Below, piece by piece: positions 1 through 5,558 of a stretch of 5,562 nucleotides of DNA. Position numbers and translations under genes: made by a program. Source of the stretch: an uncultured Alphaproteobacteria bacterium (GTDB taxonomy: Bacteria; Pseudomonadota; Alphaproteobacteria; Micropepsales; Micropepsaceae); NCBI GenBank assembly GCA_937942205.1, contig CALDFO010000390.1, positions 1 to 5,562 on the forward strand. Direction: 5' to 3'. Positions within the stretch are counted from its first letter, which is position 1. Each line of letters opens with the position of its first letter. A model generated the notes under the pieces. It was not told the DNA's origin. It was given only the letters and a program-made list of their open reading frames with translations, and ran no database searches.

Positions 1-15
1 CATCCCGGCGGGTGA
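1..15 (+). CDS. C-terminal tail of an upstream gene, possibly uvrC (partial)
   Basis: Read in frame 1, the window opens with His-Pro-Gly-Gly followed by TGA at 13-15. Several alphaproteobacterial UvrC excinuclease subunits end in a short tail containing His-Pro, and uvrC commonly lies just upstream of pgsA in Proteobacteria. A uvrC terminus ending 32 bp before pgsA is therefore plausible. Only four codons are visible, so this is an inference from context. The stop codon is seen, but the identity is not established, and the reading frame could be meaningless. Confidence 0.3.
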   Translation, partial: HPGG

Positions 16-47
16 TTTCGCCGCGTGGAGCGTTCTAGACTGGTGCC

Positions 48-662
48 ATGTTCGCCTTGCCCAACGCCCTGACCATCCTGCGGATCGTGCTGGTCCCGGT
101 TTTCGTGGTGGCTTTCGTGCTGCCCGGCGACCCGGCGCGGCTGGTGGCGTTCGGCGTTTTCGTGATCGCCGGGGTCAGCGACTGGCTGGACGGCTTCGCC
201 GCCCGCAAGCTGAAGGCCGGATCGGACTTCGGCCGCATGTTGGATCCCATCGCCGACAAGGTGCTGGTGGCGGTGGCGCTGATGATGCTGGTGGCCGAGG
301 GCACCTTCGCCACCCACAATCCGCACACCGGCAATCTCAGCCTGCTGCGGCTGGTGCCCGCGGTCATCATCCTGTCGCGGGAAATCCTGGTCTCGGGCCT
401 GCGCGAATTCCTGGCGGGCACGCGGGTCAGCGTGCCGGTCACCACCGTGGCCAAGTTCAAGACCGCCATCCAGATGATCGCCATCGGGGCGATGATCCTG
501 ACGCCCCTGGCCGACACTTTCGTGCCGGGCCTGCCGGCCGTGACCTATGCCGCCACCGCCTATGTCCTGCTGTGGGTGGCGGCGGGCCTGACCGTCTATA
601 CCGGCGTGATCTATTTCAAGAACGGCATGGCGCACCTGCGCCCCGGCCCCACCGATCCGTGA
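48..662 (+). CDS. pgsA: CDP-diacylglycerol--glycerol-3-phosphate 3-phosphatidyltransferase (PGP synthase)
   Basis: The enzyme transfers the phosphatidyl group from CDP-diacylglycerol to glycerol-3-phosphate, giving phosphatidylglycerol phosphate, the committed step to phosphatidylglycerol and cardiolipin in the inner membrane. The 204-residue product is a typical length. The CDP-alcohol phosphatidyltransferase signature is complete: D45, D48, G49, A52, R53, G62, D66 and D70 fit D-x2-DG-x2-AR-x8-G-x3-D-x3-D, whose Asp residues bind the catalytic metals. The N-terminal MFALPNALTILRI is characteristic of PgsA. Hydrophobic segments lie at about 8-26, 32-44, 71-84, 102-118, 138-155 and 165-190. 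The ATG at 48 is chosen because the conserved N-terminus begins there. No good Shine-Dalgarno is adjacent: GGAG at 27-30 is too far away, which suggests translation linked to the upstream gene. It converges on ilvE with a 63-bp gap. Confidence 0.96.
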   Translation: MFALPNALTILRIVLVPVFVVAFVLPGDPARLVAFGVFVIAGVSDWLDGFAARKLKAGSDFGRMLDPIADKVLVAVALMMLVAEGTFATHNPHTGNLSLLRLVPAVIILSREILVSGLREFLAGTRVSVPVTTVAKFKTAIQMIAIGAMILTPLADTFVPGLPAVTYAATAYVLLWVAAGLTVYTGVIYFKNGMAHLRPGPTDP

Positions 663-676
663 GCCGGACATAGCCG

Positions 677-702
677 CGCCGCGAAGGCGTCGCCCGTGCG
701 AC
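677..702. terminator. Two small adjacent hairpins between convergent genes (weak terminator candidate)
   Basis: The 63-bp gap between pgsA and ilvE holds two short inverted repeats: CGCC (677-680) with GGCG (686-689), and GTCGC (689-693) with GCGAC (698-702) around a CCGT loop. The position between convergent stops suits bidirectional termination. The stems are only 4-5 bp and no T-run follows on either strand, so an intrinsic terminator is not well supported. Confidence 0.2.
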
Positions 703-725
703 CCAAAGATAAAGAGAAGTGGTGG

Positions 726-1619
726 TTAGGCCGGAACCGTGGCCACGCCGCGAACCTCATCCGCATACGCATTCATCAGGGTTTCGGTCAGCGCCCCCGG
801 CTTGAAGCGATAGGGGCCGATCTCGGACACCGGGGTGACTTCCGCCGCCGAGCCGGTGAGGAAACATTCGCTGAAGCCGGTCATCTCCTCCGGCTGGATA
901 TGGCGCTCGATCACTTTCACGCCCCGCGCCTTGGCGATGGCGATCACCGACTGGCGGGTCAGGCCGTTGAGGAAACAGTCGGGCGTGGGCGTGTGCAGCG
1001 CGCCGTCCTTGACGAAGAACACGTTGGCGCCCGTCGCCTCGGCGACATAGCCGCGATAATCGAACATCAGAGCGTCGGCATAGCCCTTGGCCTCGGCCTC
1101 GTGCTTGGAGATGGTGCAGATCATGTAAAGGCCCGCCGCCTTGGCATGGACCGGCTCGGTCTCCGGCGAGGGCCGCTTCCAGCGCGAAATGTCCAGCCGG
1201 ATGCCCTTGAGCTTTTCGGCGGGGCTGAAATAGGACGGCCAGGCCCAGCAGGCGATGGCGACATGGATGGTGGTGTTCTGGGCCGACACCGCCATCATCT
1301 CGCTGCCGCGGAAGGCGACCGGGCGCAGATAGCCGTCGGTGATACCCTGCGCCTTGGCCACGGCGATGCAGGCCTGGTTGATCTCCTCGCGGCTGAAGGG
1401 AATCTTCATGCCCAGCGTCTCGGCCGAGAAGAACAGCCGGTCGGTATGCTCCTTCAGCTTGTAGATGGTGCCGTTATAGATGCGCTGGCCCTCGAACACG
1501 CAGGAGCCGTAATGCAGGCCATGGGTCAGGACATGGGTCTTGGCGTCCTTCCAGGGAACCAGCTTGCCGTCGTACCAAAGCGAGCCGTCGCGCTGATCGA
1601 AGGGGATCACGTCTGCCAT
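726..1619 (-). CDS. ilvE: Branched-chain amino acid aminotransferase (class IV, PLP-dependent)
   Basis: This cytoplasmic enzyme interconverts the keto acids of leucine, isoleucine and valine with the amino acids, using glutamate as amino donor. The 297-residue product matches the fold-type IV aminotransferase family. K160 in HAKAAGLY is the expected PLP Schiff-base lysine. E194 in YVAEATGANVF corresponds to the glutamate that contacts the pyridine nitrogen, and NGLTR (218-222) and TGSAAEVTPV (255-264) match the cofactor phosphate-binding segments. HYGSCVFEG (36-44) is the usual N-terminal family motif. The ATG at 1619 is preferred over an in-frame extension to 1817 because the conserved region starts there and an AGGA box sits nine bases upstream. 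The extension also looks unlike the family and would run into the divergent regulator gene. D-amino acid aminotransferase and aminodeoxychorismate lyase share the fold, but the motifs and length favour IlvE. Confidence 0.95.
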   Translation of the reverse strand: MADVIPFDQRDGSLWYDGKLVPWKDAKTHVLTHGLHYGSCVFEGQRIYNGTIYKLKEHTDRLFFSAETLGMKIPFSREEINQACIAVAKAQGITDGYLRPVAFRGSEMMAVSAQNTTIHVAIACWAWPSYFSPAEKLKGIRLDISRWKRPSPETEPVHAKAAGLYMICTISKHEAEAKGYADALMFDYRGYVAEATGANVFFVKDGALHTPTPDCFLNGLTRQSVIAIAKARGVKVIERHIQPEEMTGFSECFLTGSAAEVTPVSEIGPYRFKPGALTETLMNAYADEVRGVATVPA

Positions 1620-1628
1620 TGTTTCATG

Positions 1629-1632
1629 TCCT
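1629..1632 (-). promoter_or_regulatory. Ribosome binding site of ilvE
   Basis: On the minus strand an AGGA lies nine bases before the ATG at 1619, a normal Shine-Dalgarno arrangement. It decides this start over the upstream in-frame alternatives. Confidence 0.6.
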
Positions 1633-1640
1633 GTAACTCG

Positions 1641-1673
1641 CGTCCTGCCGGGCTTGCCCGTCCTCATGGGAGG
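1641..1673. promoter_or_regulatory. Inverted repeats in the divergent ilvE / response-regulator control region
   Basis: The 138 bp between the ilvE start and the regulator start must carry the promoters for both directions. Within it lie a perfect 12-bp palindrome CGGGCTTGCCCG (1649-1660) and an adjacent CCTC/GAGG inverted repeat (1662-1665 and 1670-1673). The word GTCCT occurs three times, at 1628, 1642 and 1660; the first copy is the ilvE ribosome binding site read on the other strand. The position suits an operator, but no -10/-35 pair is clear on either strand and the binding protein is unknown. Confidence 0.25.
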
Positions 1674-1757
1674 GCCTAGTTTTTCTGCCATGTATTGCAG
1701 CATGGCCGCCGCGAAATCCGCAAGGGTGAGAGGAACGTTTTCGCCCTCCGCCGGGGC

Positions 1758-2486
1758 ATGGCTGCCATGAGTTTGCCCCCCAATTCCGCCCTGGCGGCCG
1801 GCGGCGGCGAGCCGCACCTGCTGGTGGTGGACGACGATGAGCGGCTGCGCGCCCTGTTGCAGCGTTATCTGGCCACCAACGGCTACCGGGTGACCGCCGC
1901 GCCCGGCGCGGCCGAGGCCCGCGCCCTGATGAAAAGCATGGCCTTCGACCTGTTGATCCTGGATGTGATGATGCCGGGCGAATCCGGCCTGGACCTGACC
2001 AAGAGCGTGCGGGCCGATTCCAGTGTGCCCATCCTAATGCTGACGGCACGGGGCGAGGCCAGCGACCGCATCGCCGGGCTGGAGCTGGGCGCCGACGATT
2101 ATCTGCCCAAGCCGTTCGAGCCGCGCGAGCTGCTGCTGCGGGTGGGTTCGCTGCTGCGGCGGGCGGCCACGCCCGAAGTCCCGGCCCCCGGCCCGGTGCA
2201 GATGGGCGGGGCGGTGTTCGATCCCGCCACCGGGCGGCTGACCCGGGCGGGCAAACCGGTCAAGCTGACCGGGGCGGAAAGCGCCCTGCTCCAGCTGTTC
2301 GCCACCCATGCGGGACGGCCCTTTTCCCGCGCCGACCTGTGCAAGCGGCTGAATGTGGCGCTGGAACGCTCCATCGACGTGCAGGTGACGCGCCTGCGCC
2401 GCAAGATCGAGGAGGACCCCAAGCTGCCGCTCTATCTCCAGACGGTGCGGGGCGTGGGCTATATGCTGGTGCCCGACCGTGGTTAG
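1758..2486 (+). CDS. OmpR-family two-component response regulator
   Basis: This is a DNA-binding response regulator of 242 residues, phosphorylated by the kinase encoded just downstream (inferred from adjacency). The receiver domain spans about 19-135: acidic pocket D25-D26-D27, phospho-acceptor D69 in LILDVMMPGE, switch T96 in MLTARGE, and K118 in LPKPF. A proline-rich linker (139-147) leads to an OmpR/PhoB winged-helix domain at about 148-240, with RSIDVQVTRLRRKIEEDP and the VRGVGYML hairpin intact. The start is uncertain. ATG 1758 and ATG 1767 are both in frame and neither has a good Shine-Dalgarno; a TTG at 1695 would add 21 non-conserved residues. The signature PILMLTARGE with FEPRELLLR resembles alphaproteobacterial PetR/CenR-type regulators from memory, but I do not assign a symbol. 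It is transcribed away from ilvE and is probably co-transcribed with the kinase across a 74-bp gap. Confidence 0.95.
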   Translation: MAAMSLPPNSALAAGGGEPHLLVVDDDERLRALLQRYLATNGYRVTAAPGAAEARALMKSMAFDLLILDVMMPGESGLDLTKSVRADSSVPILMLTARGEASDRIAGLELGADDYLPKPFEPRELLLRVGSLLRRAATPEVPAPGPVQMGGAVFDPATGRLTRAGKPVKLTGAESALLQLFATHAGRPFSRADLCKRLNVALERSIDVQVTRLRRKIEEDPKLPLYLQTVRGVGYMLVPDRG

Positions 2487-2511
2487 CACGGCCCGCCCGA
2501 TGCTTTCCAAT

Positions 2512-2535
2512 GCCCCGATGCGGACGCATCGGGGC
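2512..2535 (+). promoter_or_regulatory. Strong intercistronic hairpin between response regulator and kinase genes
   Basis: GCCCCGATGC (2512-2521) and GCATCGGGGC (2526-2535) are perfect reverse complements around a GGAC loop, giving a 10-bp GC-rich stem. It lies 25 nt after the regulator stop and 25 nt before the kinase GTG start. No T-run follows, so it is not a standard intrinsic terminator. A role in mRNA stability, attenuation or kinase translation is possible. A second copy of CCCGATGC at 2496-2503 could compete for the 3' arm. Confidence 0.6.
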
Positions 2536-2560
2536 GGGGACCACATATCCGTTCCCGGCC

Positions 2561-3877
2561 GTGGCTAGGTTCCGGCTCAAGCATCTGCTGCCGCGCGGCC
2601 TGTTCGGGCGTTCGCTGATCATCATCATCGCGCCCATCGTGCTGCTGCAGGCGATCATCGCCTATGTCTTCTTCGAGCGCGACCTGGACACCACCACAAG
2701 GCGGCTGGCCCGCGACGTCGCCGCCGACATGGCGCTGCTGGTGGCGCTGGAGGACAATTACAGCGGCGACGCGCGGCTGCGCCTGCGCGCCCTGTCGCAG
2801 CGCCAGCTCGACTACGGCATCGTGCTGCTGCCGGGCGCGCGGGTGCAGCCGCCCGAAGGCCCGCCGGAAAGCACCATCGACGTGGCGCTGGACGAGATCA
2901 TCGAGGAACGCATCGGCCCCAACCGCCATTTCCGCACCAAGCGGGTGGACGATCATTTCGAGATCAGCCTGGATGTGCATGACGGGGTGCTGGCGGTGAT
3001 GGTGCCGCGCGACCGCATCACCGTCTCCAAGCCCGATCTGTTCATCCTCTGGATGGTGGGATCGGCCCTGATCCTGATGGGCGTGGCGATCCTGTTCCTG
3101 CGCAACCAGGTACGGCCCATCGAGCGGCTGTCGCGCGCCGCCGAAGCCTTCGGCAAGGGCCGCGCCGTGCCGGACTTCAAGCCCTATGGCGCGCTGGAGG
3201 TGCGGCGCGCCGCCCAGGCCTTCCTGACCATGCGCGACCGTATCGAACGCCATGTCAGCCAGCGCACCGAGATGCTGGCGGGAGTCAGCCACGACCTGAA
3301 AACGCCGCTGACGCGATTGAAGCTGGCCCTGGCGATGATGCCGGAGGATGCGGAGACTCGCTCCATGCACGGCGACATCGCCGAGATGGAGTATATGCTG
3401 GACGAATATCTGGCCTTCGCGCGCGGCGAGGGCGGCGAGGAGTCGGTTCCCACCGACCTGTCCGAACTGGTGCGCGACGCCGCCACCGCCTGCGCCCGGG
3501 CGCGCCAGCGCGAGGTTGTGCTGGCGGTGCCCGATGGCGTGACGGTCAGCGTCAAGGGCGCGGGCCTGCGCCGCTGCATCACCAATCTGGTGGACAACGC
3601 CCTCAAGCATGGCAGCCAGGTCGCCGTCACCCTGACGCCCTCGCCGCGCCTGGCGGAAATCGTGGTGGAGGACAGCGGTCCCGGCATTCCCGAGGACCGG
3701 CGCGAGGAAGCCTTCCGCCCCTTCCACCGCCTGGACGAAGGCCGCAACCTGCAAAGCGGCGGCTCGGGCCTGGGCCTGGCCATCGCCCGCGACATCGCCC
3801 GCGCGCATGGCGGCGAGATCGTGCTGGCCGACAGCGCGCTGGGCGGCCTGAAGGCGACGATCCGGCTGCCGGTTTAA
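2561..3877 (+). CDS. EnvZ-like membrane sensor histidine kinase
   Basis: This is the sensor kinase of the two-component system, 438 residues from GTG 2561, close to the roughly 450 of EnvZ. TM1 lies at about 19-38 (rich in Ile and Leu), a probable periplasmic sensor region at about 39-158, and TM2 at about 159-180. HAMP follows at about 180-233, then the DHp domain with phospho-acceptor H244 in GVSHDLKTPLTR, a form typical of the EnvZ group. The ATP-binding domain is complete: N-box TNLVDNALKHG (341-351), G1 box DSGPG (371-375), F-box FRPFHR (385-390) and G2 box GGSGLGL (400-406). The start is inferred: GTG 2561 places the basic segment ARFRLKHLLPRGLFGR before TM1. ATG 2510 would add 17 odd residues and sit on the hairpin. 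No clear Shine-Dalgarno is seen for either. The signal sensed cannot be told from the sequence. Confidence 0.93.
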   Translation: MARFRLKHLLPRGLFGRSLIIIIAPIVLLQAIIAYVFFERDLDTTTRRLARDVAADMALLVALEDNYSGDARLRLRALSQRQLDYGIVLLPGARVQPPEGPPESTIDVALDEIIEERIGPNRHFRTKRVDDHFEISLDVHDGVLAVMVPRDRITVSKPDLFILWMVGSALILMGVAILFLRNQVRPIERLSRAAEAFGKGRAVPDFKPYGALEVRRAAQAFLTMRDRIERHVSQRTEMLAGVSHDLKTPLTRLKLALAMMPEDAETRSMHGDIAEMEYMLDEYLAFARGEGGEESVPTDLSELVRDAATACARARQREVVLAVPDGVTVSVKGAGLRRCITNLVDNALKHGSQVAVTLTPSPRLAEIVVEDSGPGIPEDRREEAFRPFHRLDEGRNLQSGGSGLGLAIARDIARAHGGEIVLADSALGGLKATIRLPV

Positions 3878-3898
3878 ATATCCCGAAAACCGCGTTCC

Positions 3899-3913
3899 AA
3901 GTTGGATTTCCGC
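3899..3913 (-). repeat. Truncated copy of the palindromic repeat family
   Basis: AAGTTGGATTTCCGC matches the end of the complete copy at 3995-4009 (AAGTTGGATTCCCGC) with one mismatch. The similarity stops there, four bases before a second copy begins in the opposite orientation. It looks like a remnant cut by that neighbour. Confidence 0.6.
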
Positions 3914-3917
3914 TGGT

Positions 3918-3972
3918 TGTCATCCCCGGCGAGCAGCGCCGTCAGGCGCTGCGAGGGAAGGGAATCCAACTT
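3918..3972 (+). repeat. REP-like palindromic repeat, long variant
   Basis: This 55-bp element begins TGTCATCCCCGGCGA and ends GGGAATCCAACTT. Its core is a perfect 8-bp stem, GCAGCGCC (3933-3940) with GGCGCTGC (3945-3952) around GTCA. The outer ends match the short variant at 3995-4025 in inverted orientation, and the last 13 bases are identical. It is intergenic, between convergent genes. Such short palindromic elements are common in proteobacterial genomes. Confidence 0.65.
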
Positions 3973-3994
3973 CGGTCCCCCGCGCGGAAGAAAG

Positions 3995-4025
3995 AAGTTG
4001 GATTCCCGCGTTCGCGGGAATGACA
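3995..4025 (-). repeat. REP-like palindromic repeat, short variant
   Basis: On the minus strand this 31-bp element reads TGTCATTCCCGCGAACG and ends GGGAATCCAACTT. It forms a perfect hairpin with arms at 4002-4009 and 4014-4021. The word built on GGATTCCCGCG-n-CGCGGGAATGAC is, from general knowledge, a frequent intergenic motif in several proteobacterial lineages. Here it lies directly after the proC stop. Confidence 0.65.
4002..4021 (-). terminator. Probable terminator of the ybjN-proC operon, supplied by the repeat
   Basis: Read on the minus strand, the ATTCCCGC/GCGGGAAT stem starts about ten bases after the proC TAG. It is followed by a pyrimidine-rich tract (CCAACTTCTTTCTTCC) at about 3986-4001. 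That is imperfect for an intrinsic terminator but better than any alternative nearby. Use of the repeat as terminator is inferred from position. Confidence 0.4.
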
Positions 4026-4030
4026 AGAGA

Positions 4031-4843
4031 CTAACGCAGTTCCTGGGCGCGTTTGCGCGCGGCCTTCACGGCGCGTTTCATCAGGGGCGTCAGCCCGTCT
4101 TTCGCCATCAGCACCGCCAGCGCGGCGGCGGTGGTGCCGCCGGGGCTGGTGACGGCTTCGCGCAGCGCCGCGGCGGGCGCCTTGTCCGCCGCCAGCAGTG
4201 CGCCTGCTCCCGTCACCGTGGCGCGGGCAAATTTTTCGGCCTGGGCGCGCGGCAGGCCTTCGGCCACGCCCGCTTCGGTCAACGCCTCGGCCATCAGGAA
4301 GAGATAGGCGGGACCAGAGCCGGAGACAGCCGTGACGCTGTCGATCAGGCGTTCCTTGTCCACCCATTCGGTCGCGCCCAGGGCCGACAACAGGGATGCG
4401 GCCTTCCTGCGATCCGCAGGTGTCACGCCCTTTGCGGCGTAAAGGCCGGTGATGCCCTGGCCGATGGCGCCGGGCGTGTTGGGCATGGCGCGGACGATGC
4501 GCGCCTTTTTTCCCCAGGCCTTGGCCAGCGCGGCGACCGAGGTGCCCGCCGCGATGGAGATCATCAGCGCGCCCTGCTTCTTTGCCGAAGACTGGGCGAA
4601 AACCGCCAGCGCGGGGGCTTCGCCTTTCAGGATTTGCGGCTTGATGGCGACCAGACAGACAGCAGGCGCTTTGGTCACCTGCGACGGCGCGGCCAGCAGG
4701 GCGATCTTTTTCTGCTTCGCCAGTTTCCGGAGTTCGGCGGAGGGCTTGGGCTCGACCACGGTGATGGATTTGACCCCGCCCGCCAGCCAGCCCTTGAGCA
4801 GCGCCGAGCCCATTCTCCCGGCACCAATAAGGACAATGCTCAC
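4031..4843 (-). CDS. proC: Pyrroline-5-carboxylate reductase
   Basis: The enzyme reduces 1-pyrroline-5-carboxylate to L-proline with NAD(P)H, the last step of proline synthesis in the cytoplasm. At 270 residues it has normal ProC length. The N-terminal Rossmann motif GAGRMGSALLKGW (7-19) binds the cofactor. AIKPQ (66-70) and RAMPNTP (118-124) are family hallmarks. The C-terminal signature includes AVSGSGPAY (172-180) and AVTSPGGTT (230-238), which form the substrate site and dimer domain. The start is a GTG at 4843, placing the Rossmann strand MSIVLIGAG at the N-terminus. Only four bases separate it from the stop of the upstream ybjN-like gene, so the two are probably co-transcribed and translationally coupled. 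It converges on the kinase gene across the repeat cluster. Confidence 0.97.
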   Translation of the reverse strand: MSIVLIGAGRMGSALLKGWLAGGVKSITVVEPKPSAELRKLAKQKKIALLAAPSQVTKAPAVCLVAIKPQILKGEAPALAVFAQSSAKKQGALMISIAAGTSVAALAKAWGKKARIVRAMPNTPGAIGQGITGLYAAKGVTPADRRKAASLLSALGATEWVDKERLIDSVTAVSGSGPAYLFLMAEALTEAGVAEGLPRAQAEKFARATVTGAGALLAADKAPAAALREAVTSPGGTTAAALAVLMAKDGLTPLMKRAVKAARKRAQELR

Positions 4844-4847
4844 GGCG

Positions 4848-5354
4848 TCACGCCTGACCGGCGCATTCCAGCACGGCGGCAGCGATGGCCTCGTCGGCCG
4901 TCTTGCCGCCCCACAGCACGAACTGGAAGGCCGGGTAGTAATGTTCGCAGGCTTCCAGCGCCAGATTCAGCAGCGCCTCGCACTGGGCGGCGCTGGCTTC
5001 GGCATCGGGGAAGATCATGGCATGGCGGAAGATGATGGTGCCGTCCTGGGGCCAGAGGTCGAAATGGCCGATCCACAGCTTGGCGTTCACCGCCATCAGC
5101 AGGTCGGCGACATTCTGGCGGCGGGTGCCTTCGGAAATCCGCATGTCGAAGGCGCTGGACAGGTGCAGGGACTGCAGATCCTCCCGCCAGGAGAAATTGA
5201 AATGGTGGTCGCTCCATTTGCCCGCCACCGACAGGTTCAACTCATCCCGGCCCGCCCGCTCGAAGGCCCAGCCATTGGCCTCGACCGCACGCTCCAGCAG
5301 GTCCAGCGGGTGCAGGGTTCCGACCGGCTCGTCGTCGAGATGGATAATGGACAT
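4848..5354 (-). CDS. YbjN-domain protein
   Basis: The 168-residue product resembles the YbjN family (annotated as putative bacterial sensory transduction regulators), small soluble proteins related in fold to type III secretion chaperones. Visible family-like features are PLDLLERAVEANGW (16-29), an acidic and aromatic first half with KWSDHHFNFSWRED (46-59), and the stretch NAKLWIGHFDL (90-100). No signal peptide, membrane segment or catalytic motif is evident. ATG 5354 is chosen because GGAG lies six bases upstream; an in-frame ATG at 5417 would add 21 residues with no such site. It overlaps nothing and ends four bases before proC. Its function is not known from the sequence. Some YbjN proteins affect motility and stress phenotypes in enterobacteria, but transfer of that role here is not justified. 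Confidence 0.88.
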   Translation of the reverse strand: MSIIHLDDEPVGTLHPLDLLERAVEANGWAFERAGRDELNLSVAGKWSDHHFNFSWREDLQSLHLSSAFDMRISEGTRRQNVADLLMAVNAKLWIGHFDLWPQDGTIIFRHAMIFPDAEASAAQCEALLNLALEACEHYYPAFQFVLWGGKTADEAIAAAVLECAGQA

Positions 5355-5360
5355 GCGCGA

Positions 5361-5364
5361 CTCC
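5361..5364 (-). promoter_or_regulatory. Ribosome binding site of the YbjN-domain gene
   Basis: GGAG on the minus strand lies six bases before ATG 5354. It is the best Shine-Dalgarno in the window and fixes this start over the upstream ATG at 5417. Confidence 0.65.
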
Positions 5365-5430
5365 AGACCCTGCTTGGACACAAAACGAAGCAGTTGCGAT
5401 CCAAACTGGCACAACATCTGGAGAAAACAA

Positions 5431-5496
5431 GAGTCCGCGACTCGCCATCCACGCTGCCGGAAAAGATTCCACAGCTTTGAATCCGCTCACAGATTC
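5431..5496. other. Gene-free upstream region of ybjN-proC with small inverted repeats
   Basis: The stretch 5355-5562 shows no convincing gene on either strand. It should hold the promoter of the ybjN-proC operon. It contains GAGTC-CGC-GACTC (5431-5443) and GAATC-n8-GATTC (5479-5483 and 5492-5496). On the minus strand a TTGCGG at about 5502-5507 could be a -35 element, but no convincing -10 follows. The repeats are short enough to be chance. Confidence 0.25.
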
Positions 5497-5536
5497 GGAA
5501 CCGCAAGACTGGGGACGACTCCCGCGTCCGCCAGGG

Positions 5537-5558
5537 GCCCGCTAAGTGCCCGCTAAGT
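5537..5558. repeat. Perfect 11-bp tandem duplication
   Basis: GCCCGCTAAGT occurs twice with no gap, at 5537-5547 and 5548-5558, and the match continues one base further. The window ends four bases later, so further copies could lie outside. It lies about 185 bp upstream of the YbjN-domain gene. An 11-bp period is about one helical turn and is common in binding sites for OmpR-type regulators. Confidence 0.6.

Noticed and set aside
696..1679. Long plus-strand ORF of 327 codons opposite ilvE
   Set aside because: It is the antisense of a clearly functional aminotransferase. Its product is rich in Gly, Ala, Arg, His and Asp as expected for a GC-rich shadow frame, and it matches no family.
1624..1817. 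N-terminal extension of ilvE up to 1817
   Set aside because: The extra 66 residues do not resemble the family, there is a good ribosome binding site for ATG 1619, and the extension would overlap the divergent regulator gene.
2339..2560. N-terminal extension of the kinase into the regulator gene
   Set aside because: The extra 74 residues are out-of-frame translation of the regulator's winged-helix domain and of the hairpin. The basic segment and TM1 that begin the kinase follow GTG 2561.
2483..3808. Long minus-strand ORF of 441 codons opposite the histidine kinase
   Set aside because: The kinase motifs are complete on the other strand. This product is low in complexity and His/Gln/Arg-rich, typical of an antisense shadow.
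3933..4021. CRISPR array or rRNA/tRNA-like structure in the repeat cluster
   Set aside because: The copies differ in length, orientation and spacing, with no uniform spacers, and no cloverleaf can be drawn. Short palindromic repeats explain the pattern.
3902..5480. Plus-strand ORFs across proC and the YbjN-domain gene
   Set aside because: They are antisense to two recognised genes, lack recognisable domains, and one runs through the intergenic repeat cluster.
5237..5506. Small minus-strand ORFs in the region upstream of the YbjN-domain gene
   Set aside because: They overlap the YbjN-domain gene in other frames, have no ribosome binding site and no recognisable domain.
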